From positions 146,308-210,307 of the forward strand of contig WGLL01000004.1 of assembly GCA_016125585.1 (NCBI GenBank): 64,000 nt of DNA. The letters run 5' to 3'. Below the pieces are notes generated by a model that was not told the DNA's origin, did not search any database, and saw only the letters and a list, made by a program, of their open reading frames with translations. Positions within the stretch are counted from its first letter, which is position 1. Every line of letters begins with the position of its first letter. Shown here piece by piece: positions 1 through 9,169 of this stretch. The position numbers were made by a program, and so were the translations under genes. This stretch comes from Caulobacter sp. Lineage in GTDB: Bacteria; Pseudomonadota; Alphaproteobacteria; Caulobacterales; Caulobacteraceae.

Positions 1-2
1 CC

Positions 3-407
3 ACCACCATCCAGAGCGGCTTCCTCGCCGACCAGCTGGGCGGCGACCTGTTCTCCGCCTTCCGCCAGGTCCAGGCCTATGTCGAGGCCAACGGCGACTT
101 CACCAGTCCGCTGACCGCCGCCCAGAGCAGCTTCCTCGAAGGGGTGATGGGCAGCTTCGACGCCGCCCGGACCGGCCTGACCGAGCAGGCGGCCCGCAAC
201 GGCCTGAACCAGAACCGGCTGGACGCGGCCACGGCCCAGCATGAGTCGCGGCAGATCATGCTGAAGGGCGTGATCTCGGACGTCGCCGACGTCGACATCG
301 CCGAGGCCATCACCCGCCTGCAACAGGCCCAGACCGCGCTGCAGGCCTCGGCCCAGGTGTTCAGCACCCTCAGGGACAGCTCGCTGCTGAACCTGCTGAG
401 CAACTGA
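3..407 (+). CDS. flgL: Flagellar hook-associated protein FlgL / flagellin C-terminal fragment (5' truncated)
   Basis: The reading frame is open from the window edge and stops at 405-407, so only the last 134 residues are seen. The end, running from ADVDIAEAITRLQQAQTALQ to a Leu-rich tail, matches the C-terminal D0 helix shared by flagellins and hook-filament junction protein FlgL, which packs in the filament core. The pattern of an acidic VDIAEA start followed by TALQAS resembles FlgL more than the major flagellins, but the N-terminal half is outside the window, so a flagellin is not excluded. FlgL joins hook to filament outside the cell. The upstream flagellar gene order cannot be seen. Confidence 0.7.
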   Translation, partial: TTIQSGFLADQLGGDLFSAFRQVQAYVEANGDFTSPLTAAQSSFLEGVMGSFDAARTGLTEQAARNGLNQNRLDAATAQHESRQIMLKGVISDVADVDIAEAITRLQQAQTALQASAQVFSTLRDSSLLNLLSN

Positions 408-608
408 CGCCCGGGCCGGCGTGAGGGCCGATCGCCCGTCCGGGCCCCGCCCTGGCCGACCCTCCCCCTCGATGGCGGCGCCTGACCGCCGCACGACGGG
501 CGGGGACGGCGAGACGACTTCAACTCCCCGGTTCGTGGGCGGGGGGCAGCCTGAAAAGCGGGCGCGACTCCGTTGGCCGCCGGCGGCGATTGCGGCTACA
601 TCGGCGGC

Positions 609-1007
609 ATGATGGTTTTCGGCACACTGAACCTGGCGATCATGATCGCCGTCATCGCCTGCTGCATCGGCGGCGTCATGGGCGGGCTGCGGCTGGCGAG
701 GCCGCAGGCGATCAAGCCGCGCGGCCGGGCCGAAGAGCGAGCCTTCGCCGGCATGCTGATCGCGGTTCACGCCGGGGCGGCGATGGCGCTGGGCTATGCG
801 CCGGGCGTCGGCCGGCTGATGGCCGCGGCGGTGGCGCTGGGCTGGCTGGGGTCGGCGGCCGGCCGGGTGCTGTCGCTGGTGCTGGACCGCCAGAGCGACC
901 CGATGCTGCGTCAGGCCCTGATTCTGGAGCTGCTGATGGCGGTGGCCCTGGGCCTGCCCTGGCTGGGCGTGGGCGTCGCCAGCTTGGGCGGCGGCGTCGA
1001 GGTCTAG
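609..1007 (+). CDS. Small integral membrane protein, function unknown
   Basis: The product has 132 residues and consists largely of hydrophobic stretches: about residues 3-25, 50-70, 72-95 and 105-128, suggesting four membrane segments. I chose the ATG at 609 because the encoded protein then begins directly with the first hydrophobic segment; a start 12 codons earlier adds only a poor Gly-rich extension. The size and layout resemble small DUF4345-like membrane proteins, but I cannot confirm the family. It lies 201 bases after the flagellar gene on the same strand and is probably transcribed separately. The stop codon is TAG. Confidence 0.6.
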   Translation: MMVFGTLNLAIMIAVIACCIGGVMGGLRLARPQAIKPRGRAEERAFAGMLIAVHAGAAMALGYAPGVGRLMAAAVALGWLGSAAGRVLSLVLDRQSDPMLRQALILELLMAVALGLPWLGVGVASLGGGVEV

Positions 1008-1069
1008 AGCCCGCCGCGGGCCGCCCCGTCCCCGATCCCTTTTGTTACGGCGAATTCATCCAGGGCGAA

Positions 1070-1098
1070 TTGACGGCAGATTACTTTGCGTTTTAAAG
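1070..1098 (+). promoter_or_regulatory. Putative sigma-70 promoter for the DUF2141 gene
   Basis: A TTGACG hexamer at 1070-1075 matches the Caulobacter -35 consensus. After 17 bases comes TTAAAG at 1093-1098 in a locally AT-rich stretch. The start codon of the next gene is 39 bases downstream. The -10 match is partial. Confidence 0.45.
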
Positions 1099-1136
1099 TG
1101 CATTGTCATTGGGCGATGGGCCCCGGAGAGACCGTC

Positions 1137-1553
1137 ATGAAATTCACCCCCTTCATCCTCGCCTCGGCGATCACCCTGGGCCTGGCCGGCACGGCCCTGG
1201 CCGCCGACGTCACCGTCAATCTGACCGGCGTGCAGGATCGCGGCGGCGCCATGCTGGTGTCGTTGCAGAGCCGCGAGCAGTTCATGAAGCCGATGGGCGC
1301 GGCCGGCGCCTTCGCCCCCGCCACGCCCGGGACGATGACCCTGGTGGTCCGCGACGTGCCGCCCGGCGACTATGCGGTGATGGTCATGCACGACGAGGAC
1401 AGCAACTGGACCCTGACCATGAAGGACGGCCGTCCGGGCGAGGGCCTGGCCAACACCGGCGCGAGGATCACCCGCGAGACCACATTCGACGACGTCAGGA
1501 TCGCCGTCCCGGCCGAGGGCGCTACGGTCACCCTGCCGATCACCTATCCCTGA
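1137..1553 (+). CDS. DUF2141 family exported protein
   Basis: The product has 138 residues with a clear N-terminal signal peptide (residues 1-23, ending ALA-AD). The mature part resembles the DUF2141/COG4704 fold: an N-terminal beta strand (VTVNLTGVQ), a central VRDVPPGDYAVMVMHDEDSN segment and a TVTLPITYP end. The family is secreted or periplasmic and of unknown function. The start at 1137 is preceded by GGAGAG at suitable spacing and begins the signal peptide; the longer upstream frame is rejected because it would bury the signal. The amidohydrolase starts 25 bases after the stop, so the two may be co-transcribed. Confidence 0.75.
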   Translation: MKFTPFILASAITLGLAGTALAADVTVNLTGVQDRGGAMLVSLQSREQFMKPMGAAGAFAPATPGTMTLVVRDVPPGDYAVMVMHDEDSNWTLTMKDGRPGEGLANTGARITRETTFDDVRIAVPAEGATVTLPITYP

Positions 1554-1578
1554 CGCGCCGGACCGGGAGGGCGGGACG

Positions 1579-2874
1579 ATGAGACAACCGATCCGCACCG
1601 CAATGGCGGTGATGGCGGCGGCGGCGCTGCTGGCCGGGAGCGCCCTGGCCGGGCCGCCGGGCGGCGGGGAGACACTGCGGTTCACCGGCGGCCACTGGTG
1701 GAGTCCGAGCGGCTTCGTCGAGGGCGACCGCTATGTGCGCGGCGGGGTCTTCGTCGCCCCGACGGCCGGGGCGCGGACCGTCGACCTGGCCGGCGGCTAT
1801 GTCACGCCGCCGTTCGGGGAGGCGCACAACCACAATCTGGACGCCCCACAGCAGGCCAGGGGCGTCAGCGACCAGTATCTGGCCAACGGGATCTTCTATG
1901 TGAAGAACCCCAACAGCCGCGCGGCCTTCACCAGCCAGACGCGGGCCCTGCTGAACCGGCAGGACACCGTCGACGCCCGGTTCGCCATGGGCGGCCTGAC
2001 CGCCGAGGGGGGCCATCCGATCCGCCTCTACGGGTTTCTGTCGCGGTTCAGCGGCCCCGAACAGCCGGGCGAGGCCTTCGAGGGCGACGCCTATCACGTG
2101 ATCCGCACCGCCGCCGACATCGAGCCGACCCTGGACCGGCTGCAGGCCCAGGGCGCCGACTTCGTGAAGACCTATCTGCTGCATTCGGAAGCCTATGAGG
2201 CCCGCCGGAGCGACAAGGCCTACTACGGTCTGCGGGGCCTGGACCCGGCCCTCTATCCAAAAATCATCCGCGCCGCCCACCGGCGGGGGCTGAAGGTCAG
2301 CGTCCATGTCGAGACCGCGGCGGACTTCCGCACCGCCGTCGCCGCGGGAGTCGATGAGGTGGCCCACCTGCCCGGCTACAACTGGGAGGCCGGCGAGGGG
2401 CCGGAGGTCTATCGCCTGACCCCGGCCGACGCCCGGGCCGCGGCCCGCGCCGGGGTGGTGGTGGTGACGACCACCGTCATCACCCGCGGCCTGAACCTGC
2501 CGACCGCCCGGCGCCAACAGATCCAGGCCCTGCAGGCCGCCAACCTGCGCCTGCTGATGGCCGCCGGGGTTCCGCTGGCCATCGGCTCGGACAGCTACAT
2601 GCAGACCTCGCGCGCCGAGATCGAGAACCTGTCCGACATGCAGGTGTTCGATACGCCGACCCTGCTGCGGCTGTGGATCCAGACCCCGAAGGTCGCGATC
2701 TTTCCCGGCCGCCGGGTCTCCTGCCTGACGCGGGGCTGCGAGGCCGACTTCCTGGTCCTGAAGGCCGACCCGACCCGCGACCTGGCGGCCACCCGGGACA
2801 TTGCCGCCGCCTGGAAGCAGGGCCGGCCCCTGACCCTGGTCGCGCGACGGGCCAGCATGCTGCCGGGAGGCTAG
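1579..2874 (+). CDS. Exported amidohydrolase-family protein
   Basis: This 431-residue protein begins with a signal peptide (about residues 1-25, ALAGP). The motif GEAHNHN near residue 80 fits the HxH metal site of the amidohydrolase superfamily. Further candidate metal ligands follow in KVSVHVETAADF and DEVAHLPG, and IGSDSYMQ near residue 338 matches the late Asp. The C-terminal part (FPGRRVSCLTRGCEADFLVLKADP) is the usual beta-strand tail of imidazolonepropionase-like members. The substrate cannot be told from sequence. It is likely periplasmic and follows the DUF2141 gene closely. Confidence 0.75.
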   Translation: MRQPIRTAMAVMAAAALLAGSALAGPPGGGETLRFTGGHWWSPSGFVEGDRYVRGGVFVAPTAGARTVDLAGGYVTPPFGEAHNHNLDAPQQARGVSDQYLANGIFYVKNPNSRAAFTSQTRALLNRQDTVDARFAMGGLTAEGGHPIRLYGFLSRFSGPEQPGEAFEGDAYHVIRTAADIEPTLDRLQAQGADFVKTYLLHSEAYEARRSDKAYYGLRGLDPALYPKIIRAAHRRGLKVSVHVETAADFRTAVAAGVDEVAHLPGYNWEAGEGPEVYRLTPADARAAARAGVVVVTTTVITRGLNLPTARRQQIQALQAANLRLLMAAGVPLAIGSDSYMQTSRAEIENLSDMQVFDTPTLLRLWIQTPKVAIFPGRRVSCLTRGCEADFLVLKADPTRDLAATRDIAAAWKQGRPLTLVARRASMLPGG

Positions 2875-3004
2875 GTCGGCGCAAGCGCCGAGGATCGGCC
2901 CCTGCTTGTCGGGCGGCCCGATCCTCGGCAAGGGACGGAAAAGACGATGGACTTCGGCCCCGCCCCCGGTGATCGTTGCCCGTGATCCGCCGGGAGCCGA
3001 GCCC

Positions 3005-4450
3005 TTGAGACCTCTGTGCATTGGACTGGTGTGTCTGCTCGGGTTGACCGCGGCCGCGAGGCCGCCCGAGCCGCCGGCCGAGGCGACCTGGTATGTCCTG
3101 TCGGCCGACGACGGCGCGCGGATCGGCTACGCCAGCCAGACGGTGACGCCGACGGCCAGCGGCCGGGAGATCGTCCAGGAGCAGCGGATCTCGCTGCAGG
3201 AGCGCAACGCCGCGGCGACCACCGTGGTCCTGCGGACGACCTATGTCGAGGACGCGGCCGGGGCCATCCGCGTCGTTCGCATGTCGAGGACCGCCGGCCG
3301 CAGCTGGTCGCGGCATGAGGCCCGGATCGAGGCCGGCCGGGCGCGGATCACCCACGAGACCGCTGCCGAACGGCGCGCCGTCGCCGTCGCCCTGCCCCCT
3401 GGCGTGCGCTTCGACGGCGGCGAGGCCCTGATGCGAACCTGGGATCCGTCGCAGACCCCGCGCCTCGAGTTCGACAGCCTGGACGTCGACGGGGCGGTTA
3501 TCGAGCATGTGGTCATCGAGCCCCTGCCCGCCGACGCGACCGACCCGCCCGGCGGCCTCAGCGCGCTGCGCAAGGGCTATGAGGACGGACAGCTGCAGAC
3601 CATCGCCCGGCTGAGACTGGACTCGGGCCGCCGGGTGATCTCGACGACCCGGCCGATGTTCGGGGCCAGCGCCACCCTCACGCTGTCGGACCGCGAAACC
3701 GCCCTGGAACCGCACCCGGCCTATCGCGTGCTGCCGCGGCTGATGACCAAGTCGCTGTTCCGCATCCAGCCGCCCGCCCTGCGCGGCCACATCCGCTATC
3801 GCTTCGAATTCAGGGACGGCGTCCAGTTCGACCTGCCGGCGACCGGAGAGCAGAAAGCCGTCGCCTCGCCGGGATCAGCGGTCATCGATATCTGCGACGA
3901 CTGCGGGCCCGGCCTGCCGACCGACGCGGCCTATCTGGCCGACGCCCGCAAGCCGACCGCCTGGCTGCAGAGCGACAGCCCCCGGCTGAAGGCCATCGCC
4001 GGCCCGGTGACGCGGATGCGGGTCTCCGACAGCCGCAAGATGGAAATCCTGCTGAAGAAGGCCCGGCCCTATCTGGGAAAGATCGACTTTGTCGGCCACT
4101 ATTCGGCGCTGGAGACCCTGAACCGGCGGGCCGGCGACTGCACCGAGGCCGCCGTGCTGCTGGCCGCCCTGGGCAGGGCGGCCGGGATCCCGACGAGGGT
4201 GGTCAACGGCCTGGTCTATTCCCGCGAACGCTATCACGGCGTCAGCAACGCCTTCTTGCCGCACAGCTGGACCCTGGCCTATGTTGACGGGGCCTGGCGC
4301 AGTTTCGATCTGGCGCTGGACAGTTTCGACGCCTCTCACATCGCCATCAGCATCGGCGACGGCGACGCGCGCAGCCTCTCGGCGGCCAGCCAGCTGGGCA
4401 GCCTGCTTCTGTGGCGGGACATGAGGGAAGTGCGCGCCCGGCCGCAATGA
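3005..4450 (+). CDS. Transglutaminase-like domain protein, exported or membrane-anchored
   Basis: I place the start at the TTG at 3005, eight bases after a GGGAG ribosome site; it begins a hydrophobic leader of about 16 residues. The product has 481 residues. The C-terminal third holds a transglutaminase-like core: RRAGDCTEAA (Cys near 379), LPHSWTLAY (His near 420) and SFDLALD (Asp near 434) give the Cys-His-Asp triad. The N-terminal 300 residues are beta-rich and unassigned. Such proteins act in the periplasm as peptidases or crosslinkers, here on an unknown substrate. The gene converges on the next one, with only 16 bases between stops. Confidence 0.7.
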   Translation: MRPLCIGLVCLLGLTAAARPPEPPAEATWYVLSADDGARIGYASQTVTPTASGREIVQEQRISLQERNAAATTVVLRTTYVEDAAGAIRVVRMSRTAGRSWSRHEARIEAGRARITHETAAERRAVAVALPPGVRFDGGEALMRTWDPSQTPRLEFDSLDVDGAVIEHVVIEPLPADATDPPGGLSALRKGYEDGQLQTIARLRLDSGRRVISTTRPMFGASATLTLSDRETALEPHPAYRVLPRLMTKSLFRIQPPALRGHIRYRFEFRDGVQFDLPATGEQKAVASPGSAVIDICDDCGPGLPTDAAYLADARKPTAWLQSDSPRLKAIAGPVTRMRVSDSRKMEILLKKARPYLGKIDFVGHYSALETLNRRAGDCTEAAVLLAALGRAAGIPTRVVNGLVYSRERYHGVSNAFLPHSWTLAYVDGAWRSFDLALDSFDASHIAISIGDGDARSLSAASQLGSLLLWRDMREVRARPQ

Positions 4451-4466
4451 GCCGGGCGCGAAACCG

Positions 4467-4931
4467 TCAGCCGCCGGCCGTGGCCTTGTCGGCGGGCGCG
4501 GCGCTCGCCGCCTGATCGACGGGCTCGTCCTCATAGACCACCGGCAGATCGGCCATCGCGCTGTCGGCAGAGTCTTCGACATATTCGAAGTTGGCCAGAT
4601 CGGTGATGCCGCCGACGATGATGTCCATATACTCCATCTCGGGGTCGGGCGCGGCGGCCGGAGGGACCATGTCCTGGGCCGCCGCCGCCGTCGGCAGGGC
4701 GGCGATCGCCACGGCGGCGCCGGCGGCGGCAAGCACCGGCCGCAGCGGGAAGCGGTAGGAGACGCAGACCTCCTCCTTGCAGGCGCTCAGAAAGGCCTGG
4801 CGCTGGCGGTCGTCCATCGCCGACAGGTCATGCACCTGACGCTGGCACATGCGGCAGGTGTCGCCGTCCATCAGGGCGCTCAGATTGGCCTTGTAGGGGC
4901 AGGGGCTTTGAATCTTCGGGAACCTGGACAT
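4467..4931 (-). CDS. Small Cys-rich protein with a membrane segment, hypothetical
   Basis: The product has 154 residues and its ATG at 4931 follows a good GGAGG site. Residues 1-55 contain five cysteines spaced as CPYK...DTCRMC...C...CVSY, with VHDLSAMDD between. This pattern recalls a putative metal-binding N-terminal domain common in Bacteroidetes proteins (C...FCxxCxKxVxDF). Residues about 63-86 are hydrophobic and Ala-rich, consistent with one membrane span. The rest is acidic (EYMDIIVGG, YEDEPVD). No function is known to me. It has its own transcription, because a terminator separates it from the TonB receptor gene upstream. Confidence 0.65.
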   Translation of the reverse strand: MSRFPKIQSPCPYKANLSALMDGDTCRMCQRQVHDLSAMDDRQRQAFLSACKEEVCVSYRFPLRPVLAAAGAAVAIAALPTAAAAQDMVPPAAAPDPEMEYMDIIVGGITDLANFEYVEDSADSAMADLPVVYEDEPVDQAASAAPADKATAGG

Positions 4932-5017
4932 CGGTCGATCCTCCACGGGCGGATCATGCCTGAACACCCGCGGAAGTCGAGGCTTTCCGCGCGGTCCGCC
5001 GCCGGGGAGCCCCGCGC

Positions 5018-5053
5018 AAAAAAATGGCCGCAGCCCATGGGAGGCTGCGGCCA
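5018..5053 (-). terminator. Rho-independent terminator of the TonB receptor gene
   Basis: On the minus strand an 11-bp perfect stem (TGGCCGCAGCC at 5025-5035 against 5043-5053) with a 7-base loop is followed by seven U at 5024-5018. It lies 81 bases after the receptor stop. The preceding UTR contains CCCTCCTC, so a 3'-UTR-derived small RNA is possible. Confidence 0.85.
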
Positions 5054-5134
5054 GTATGACGACTTGAGGAGGGTTACGCGTCGTCGAGGTAACAAGGTGG
5101 AGGCGGGGCCCGCGCGCGGGCTCCGCCCTGAAGA

Positions 5135-7981
5135 CTAGAACTTGTAGCTGACCGCCAGACCGTAGGTGCGGGGGTCGGTGTAGAAGGCGTTCCGGTACAG
5201 ACCCGAGCTGTCGTCGGTCAGGTAGGTATCGGTGATGGCCTCCTCGTCGGTGGCGTTCTTGACGAAGGCCTCCAGCGTCAGGCCGATCGTGGGATTGGCC
5301 ACCGTAAAGGTCAGGTTGACGTTCTGCCAGCCGTCGATCTTGTCCGCGTCGCTGTTGTAGATGCGGGCGAAGCTGTCGGCCTGGCGGTAGTAGTCGCCGC
5401 GCAGGGTCGCCGCCCAGTCGCCCATGTCCCAGGTGTACTGGGCGCCGACCGAGACGGTCCACGGCGGGGAGTTGGGCAGTTCCTTGCCCTTCAGATTGAC
5501 CGCCACGCCATCGCTGGGGGTCAGGCCGAAGGCGCCGAAGGCCCCGCTGCAGACGCCCAGGAAGTCGAAGACGTTGATCGGCCGCGGCGCCCCGCTGGTC
5601 GGGATGACCGGCGTCTGGTTGTTGAAGATGGTCATGAAGTTGGCGAGGGCCGCCGTCGAGACCACGCAGTTGGACGCGGTGCTGGACTTGATCAGCGTCA
5701 GGGTCGGATCGTCCTGGGTGCGGTTCAGGGTGTCGATCGAGGAGCCGTTGCTGATCGAGGTGTCGAGGAAGCCGATGTTGGCGTTCAGGGTCAGATCCCG
5801 CACCGGCTGCCAGATGGTCTCGATCTCGACGCCCTTGATCTTGGCGTCGATGTTCTCGTTGGTCGAGGACTGGTTGACGATCTTGGAGACCTGATAGCCC
5901 TGATAGTCATACATGAAGGCGGTCAGGTTGAGCTGCAGCGAGCCGTCGAGCAGGGTGTTCTTGGTCCCGATCTCGAAGGCGTTGACGAACTCGGGATCGA
6001 AGTCCGGACGCGGGCAGGAGGCCACGGCCGGGTTACAGGCCGGGTTGACGCCGCCGGCCTTGTAGCCCTTCGAGTAGAAGGCATAGATCAGGGTGTCGTC
6101 GGTGAAGCCCAGTTCCGGCTTCCAGTCGAAGCCCAGACGGCCGGTCCACTCCTTGAAGCGCACCTTCAGATAGGCCGGCGTGCCCACCACCGGGTCGGCC
6201 GGACCGGACCCGAAGGCCCCGAGGGCGACCGGGTGGTTCTCGACCGACTTGGAATCGTCGGTGTAGCGCAGGCCGCCGGTGATCTTGAAGTTGTCGAACA
6301 GCTGCCAGTAGACCTCGCCGAAGGCGGCGCGCGACTTCAGGTGATAGGGGCCGTAGCTGTCATAGTAGTTGTGACCGCTGCGGTCGGGCGTCTGGTTCGG
6401 ATCGATGAACACGCAGCCCGGCGTGGTGGCGGTGCAGTTGGCGCCGCCGGCCAGGGCGGTGTTCTGCACCTGGTAGTTGGCGGTGCCGGTGTTGAACATC
6501 ACGTAGTAGTCGCCGCTCGCCTTGTAGTCGAGGTAGATGGCCCCGACGTTGAAGTTGAACGGGCCGTCGAAGTCGGACTGCAGGCGCAGTTCCTGGGTGA
6601 ACTGCTTGGTGTCCGCCGAGGAGATGTCGAAGGTGGTGAAGCGGTCCTGGGCGCCGACCTGCGGGTCGGTGACCACGCCGCCGGGGAACAGGCCGGCATA
6701 GACCAGGTTGTAGACGCCGGGCGGGAATTGCGACCCGTAGGCGTTGACCGGGTTGGGCGTGGCGTTGAAGCCGATGTTCGGCACCGAGCGGTTGTAGTCC
6801 TGGCGGGTGAACAGGCTCAGTTCCGAATAGGACGACAGCGAGGTCAGTCGCAGGGTGTCGGTCAGATCCCAGTCGATGTTGAACTCATAGATGTCGGTCG
6901 ACGACTGGTAGATCGGGTTGGAGGCCGACTCGATGTTGCGGATGTTGGAATCCTGCACCTTGCCGGCGAAGGCGTCCCCGGTCTGCAGACCGGTCAGGGC
7001 GCCGAACAGGCCGCCCAGGGTGGCCTGGCTGTTGGGGGTGCCGGTGGAGACGCCGGGGGCGTAGAGCGAGACGTTCGAGCAACCCTGGCTGAGGAAGCCC
7101 TGCTCGACCTGGGCGATGACGCCCACGGGGAACAGGCCCACGCCGCCGACGCTGGTCTTGCCCGGGTCCTTGGCGCAGAACTGGCGACCGATCCGCGACC
7201 GGGAGTCGTCCTCGTCGAAGTGGTCATACAGCAGGTAGGTCGAGAAGTTGTCGGTCGGGGCCCAGGCCAGGGTGGCGCGGACGTCCCACAGCGAGCGGTC
7301 GTCGATGTCGTCGCCGGTGATGCTGTTCTTGCCGAAGCCGTCGCGGGTCACCGAAACGGCGGCGACGCGCAGGGCGGCGTCCTCGCCGAGGGGAAGGTTG
7401 ACCATCCCCTTCAGCTTCCAGGAATTGTAGTTGCCGTATTCGACCTTCGCCAGGGCGGAGAAGTCGCCGAGCTCGGGCTTGGCGGTGATCATGTTGACCA
7501 CGCCGCCGGTGGCGTTGCGGCCGTAGAGGGTGCCTTGCGGGCCGCGCAGGACCTCGACGCGCTCGACGTCGAAGAACTCGGCTTCGAACAGGTTGTTGGC
7601 GGTCAGCGGGGCGTTGTTCAGGTGGATGCCGGTGCCGGCGTCGCCGGAGGCGGCGACCAGCTTCGAGCCGACGCCGCGAATCTGGAAGTTATACCCGGTG
7701 AAGTTGCCCTTGGAGAAGTTCACATTGGGGATGGCGGTGACCAGGTTCGGCCCGCCGTCGATCTTCTGCTTCTCGAGCGAGCCCTGGCTGAAGGCCGAGA
7801 CGGCGATCGGCACGTCCTGAAGGGCCTCTTCCTTCTTCTGGGCGGTGACGATGATCTCGCCGACGACGTTGTCCGGCGTGGACCCGGCGTCCTGGGCCCA
7901 TGCGGGCGCGCTGGCGCCCAGGATGGCGGTCGCGGAAACGCCCACGGCAAGCAGGCTGCGCAATGGCAGTAGACTTCTCAT
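5135..7981 (-). CDS. TonB-dependent outer-membrane receptor
   Basis: The product has 948 residues, normal for this family. Residues 1-30 are a signal peptide ending AWAQ. A TonB-box-like GEIIVTAQKKEEALQDVP follows, then the plug domain, with VERVEVLRGPQGTLYGRNAT near 140 and GGVVNMITAKP next. The rest is a 22-strand-type barrel ending in LAVSYKF, with the terminal aromatic needed for outer-membrane assembly. The start has a strong GGAGG site 5 bases away. Such receptors import siderophores, sugars or other large substrates with TonB-ExbBD energy; the ligand is not evident. The divergent AraC-type gene is the likely regulator. Confidence 0.92.
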   Translation of the reverse strand: MRSLLPLRSLLAVGVSATAILGASAPAWAQDAGSTPDNVVGEIIVTAQKKEEALQDVPIAVSAFSQGSLEKQKIDGGPNLVTAIPNVNFSKGNFTGYNFQIRGVGSKLVAASGDAGTGIHLNNAPLTANNLFEAEFFDVERVEVLRGPQGTLYGRNATGGVVNMITAKPELGDFSALAKVEYGNYNSWKLKGMVNLPLGEDAALRVAAVSVTRDGFGKNSITGDDIDDRSLWDVRATLAWAPTDNFSTYLLYDHFDEDDSRSRIGRQFCAKDPGKTSVGGVGLFPVGVIAQVEQGFLSQGCSNVSLYAPGVSTGTPNSQATLGGLFGALTGLQTGDAFAGKVQDSNIRNIESASNPIYQSSTDIYEFNIDWDLTDTLRLTSLSSYSELSLFTRQDYNRSVPNIGFNATPNPVNAYGSQFPPGVYNLVYAGLFPGGVVTDPQVGAQDRFTTFDISSADTKQFTQELRLQSDFDGPFNFNVGAIYLDYKASGDYYVMFNTGTANYQVQNTALAGGANCTATTPGCVFIDPNQTPDRSGHNYYDSYGPYHLKSRAAFGEVYWQLFDNFKITGGLRYTDDSKSVENHPVALGAFGSGPADPVVGTPAYLKVRFKEWTGRLGFDWKPELGFTDDTLIYAFYSKGYKAGGVNPACNPAVASCPRPDFDPEFVNAFEIGTKNTLLDGSLQLNLTAFMYDYQGYQVSKIVNQSSTNENIDAKIKGVEIETIWQPVRDLTLNANIGFLDTSISNGSSIDTLNRTQDDPTLTLIKSSTASNCVVSTAALANFMTIFNNQTPVIPTSGAPRPINVFDFLGVCSGAFGAFGLTPSDGVAVNLKGKELPNSPPWTVSVGAQYTWDMGDWAATLRGDYYRQADSFARIYNSDADKIDGWQNVNLTFTVANPTIGLTLEAFVKNATDEEAITDTYLTDDSSGLYRNAFYTDPRTYGLAVSYKF

Positions 7982-8025
7982 ATTTCCTCCCCTTGGCGGC
8001 TGTTGAAATAACCCGGTTCAGGCTA

Positions 8026-8060
8026 GGTTATCGACCGCAACTTATCGGCGGTTATCTACC
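8026..8060. promoter_or_regulatory. Direct repeat, candidate operator between TonB receptor and AraC regulator
   Basis: GGTTATCGACC at 8026-8036 recurs as GGTTATCTACC at 8050-8060, ten of eleven bases the same and 24 bases apart, in the AT-richer region between the divergent genes. AraC-family proteins often bind such tandem direct repeats. The assignment to the adjacent regulator is inference. Confidence 0.45.
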
Positions 8061-8137
8061 GGCCTTTTTTCGGCGAAAGTTGACCTGAGGCGCGGAAAAC
8101 TTGACCGATCGCGCCGGTCCGTTCATTGCGAGGCCTT

Positions 8138-9151
8138 ATGGCGTCAGGGTTTGTGTCGAGTATTGCGTTAACGGGGTGTGCAGGCCTGATCGAGGAACTG
8201 GGCGGCGACCCCATCGCCCTGGCGGCGACTCTGGATATTTCCCCCGAGGCGCTGCGTGGTCCGCACGTCATGCTGACCGGCGAACAGGTGACCGGCCTGT
8301 TCGAACGGGCCGCCATCGAGCTTGGCGCGCGGGACTTTGGCCTGCGCCTGGCGTTGCGACAGGGGCCGAACCTGCTCAGTCCGCTATGGGTGCTGGCCCG
8401 GACCGCCGGAACGGTGCGCGCCGCCCTGACCGAGGTGGTCACCGCCTTCGACTTCTATGTCACCACCGCGGTGCTGGGTCTGGTCGAGGAGGGCCAGAGC
8501 CTGGCCCTGAGCTTCGACATGCGACTCAACGACGAGGGGCCCCAGGTTCAGGTGGTCGAGTTGAGCTTCGCCATCATCTGCCAGGAGTTGCAGAAGATGC
8601 TGGGGCCGCAATGGCGGCCGGCGGCGGTGCAGTTCCGCCATGCCGGCCCCCGGGAGATGCAGTCCCACCGGGCGCAGTTCGGCGAGATGATCCTGTTCAA
8701 CCAGGATCGCAACGCCATCCTGCTGGATCCCGCCAGCGCCAACGGCTCGCTTCGTTCGGCCTCGGCGCGGCTGCACCGCACCCTGAAACGGGACCTGGAC
8801 TCGCAGCGGGCCCTGAGCCGGCGCGATACGGTCGAACAGGCGGACCTTGCCTTGAGGACCCTGTTGCCCACCGGCCGGCATGACCTTGCCGCCGTGGCCG
8901 AGAAGATGGGAATGGCGCCCCGTACGCTGCAATCGCGGCTGGCCGCGTCCGGCTCCAGCTTCCAGGTCCTGATCGACCGGGCGCGGCTGGATCTGGCGCG
9001 GCGCTACCTGCTGGATTCCGACCTGAGCATGACCCAGATCGCCGACCTGCTGTCGTTTTCCGGGGCCAGCGCCTTTTCCCGCTTCGTGCGGCTGCAGACT
9101 GGCCGAAGCCCGCGGGCGATCCGCGCCGAGGCCCGCGACCGGCCGCGTTGA
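8138..9151 (+). CDS. AraC-family transcriptional regulator
   Basis: The product has 337 residues. The N-terminal 200 residues match the Arabinose_bd-type ligand domain (LDISPEALRGP, LGARDFGLRLAL, SPLWVLARTAGTVRAAL). The C-terminal 100 residues carry the double helix-turn-helix: DLAAVAEKMGMAPRTLQSRL, then ARRYLLDSDLSMTQIADLLS and FSGASAFSRFVRLQTGRSP. The ATG at 8138 has GCGAGG just upstream; a TTG at 8126 is an alternative. It is divergent from the TonB receptor gene and probably controls it in answer to a nutrient or its degradation product. Confidence 0.88.
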   Translation: MASGFVSSIALTGCAGLIEELGGDPIALAATLDISPEALRGPHVMLTGEQVTGLFERAAIELGARDFGLRLALRQGPNLLSPLWVLARTAGTVRAALTEVVTAFDFYVTTAVLGLVEEGQSLALSFDMRLNDEGPQVQVVELSFAIICQELQKMLGPQWRPAAVQFRHAGPREMQSHRAQFGEMILFNQDRNAILLDPASANGSLRSASARLHRTLKRDLDSQRALSRRDTVEQADLALRTLLPTGRHDLAAVAEKMGMAPRTLQSRLAASGSSFQVLIDRARLDLARRYLLDSDLSMTQIADLLSFSGASAFSRFVRLQTGRSPRAIRAEARDRPR

Positions 9152-9169
9152 TCGCGCGGATCGGCGCCG

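Noticed and set aside
6233..7972. Long plus-strand ORF antisense to the TonB receptor
   Set aside because: Val/Gly/Ala-rich shadow frame caused by high GC; the minus-strand receptor explains the region.
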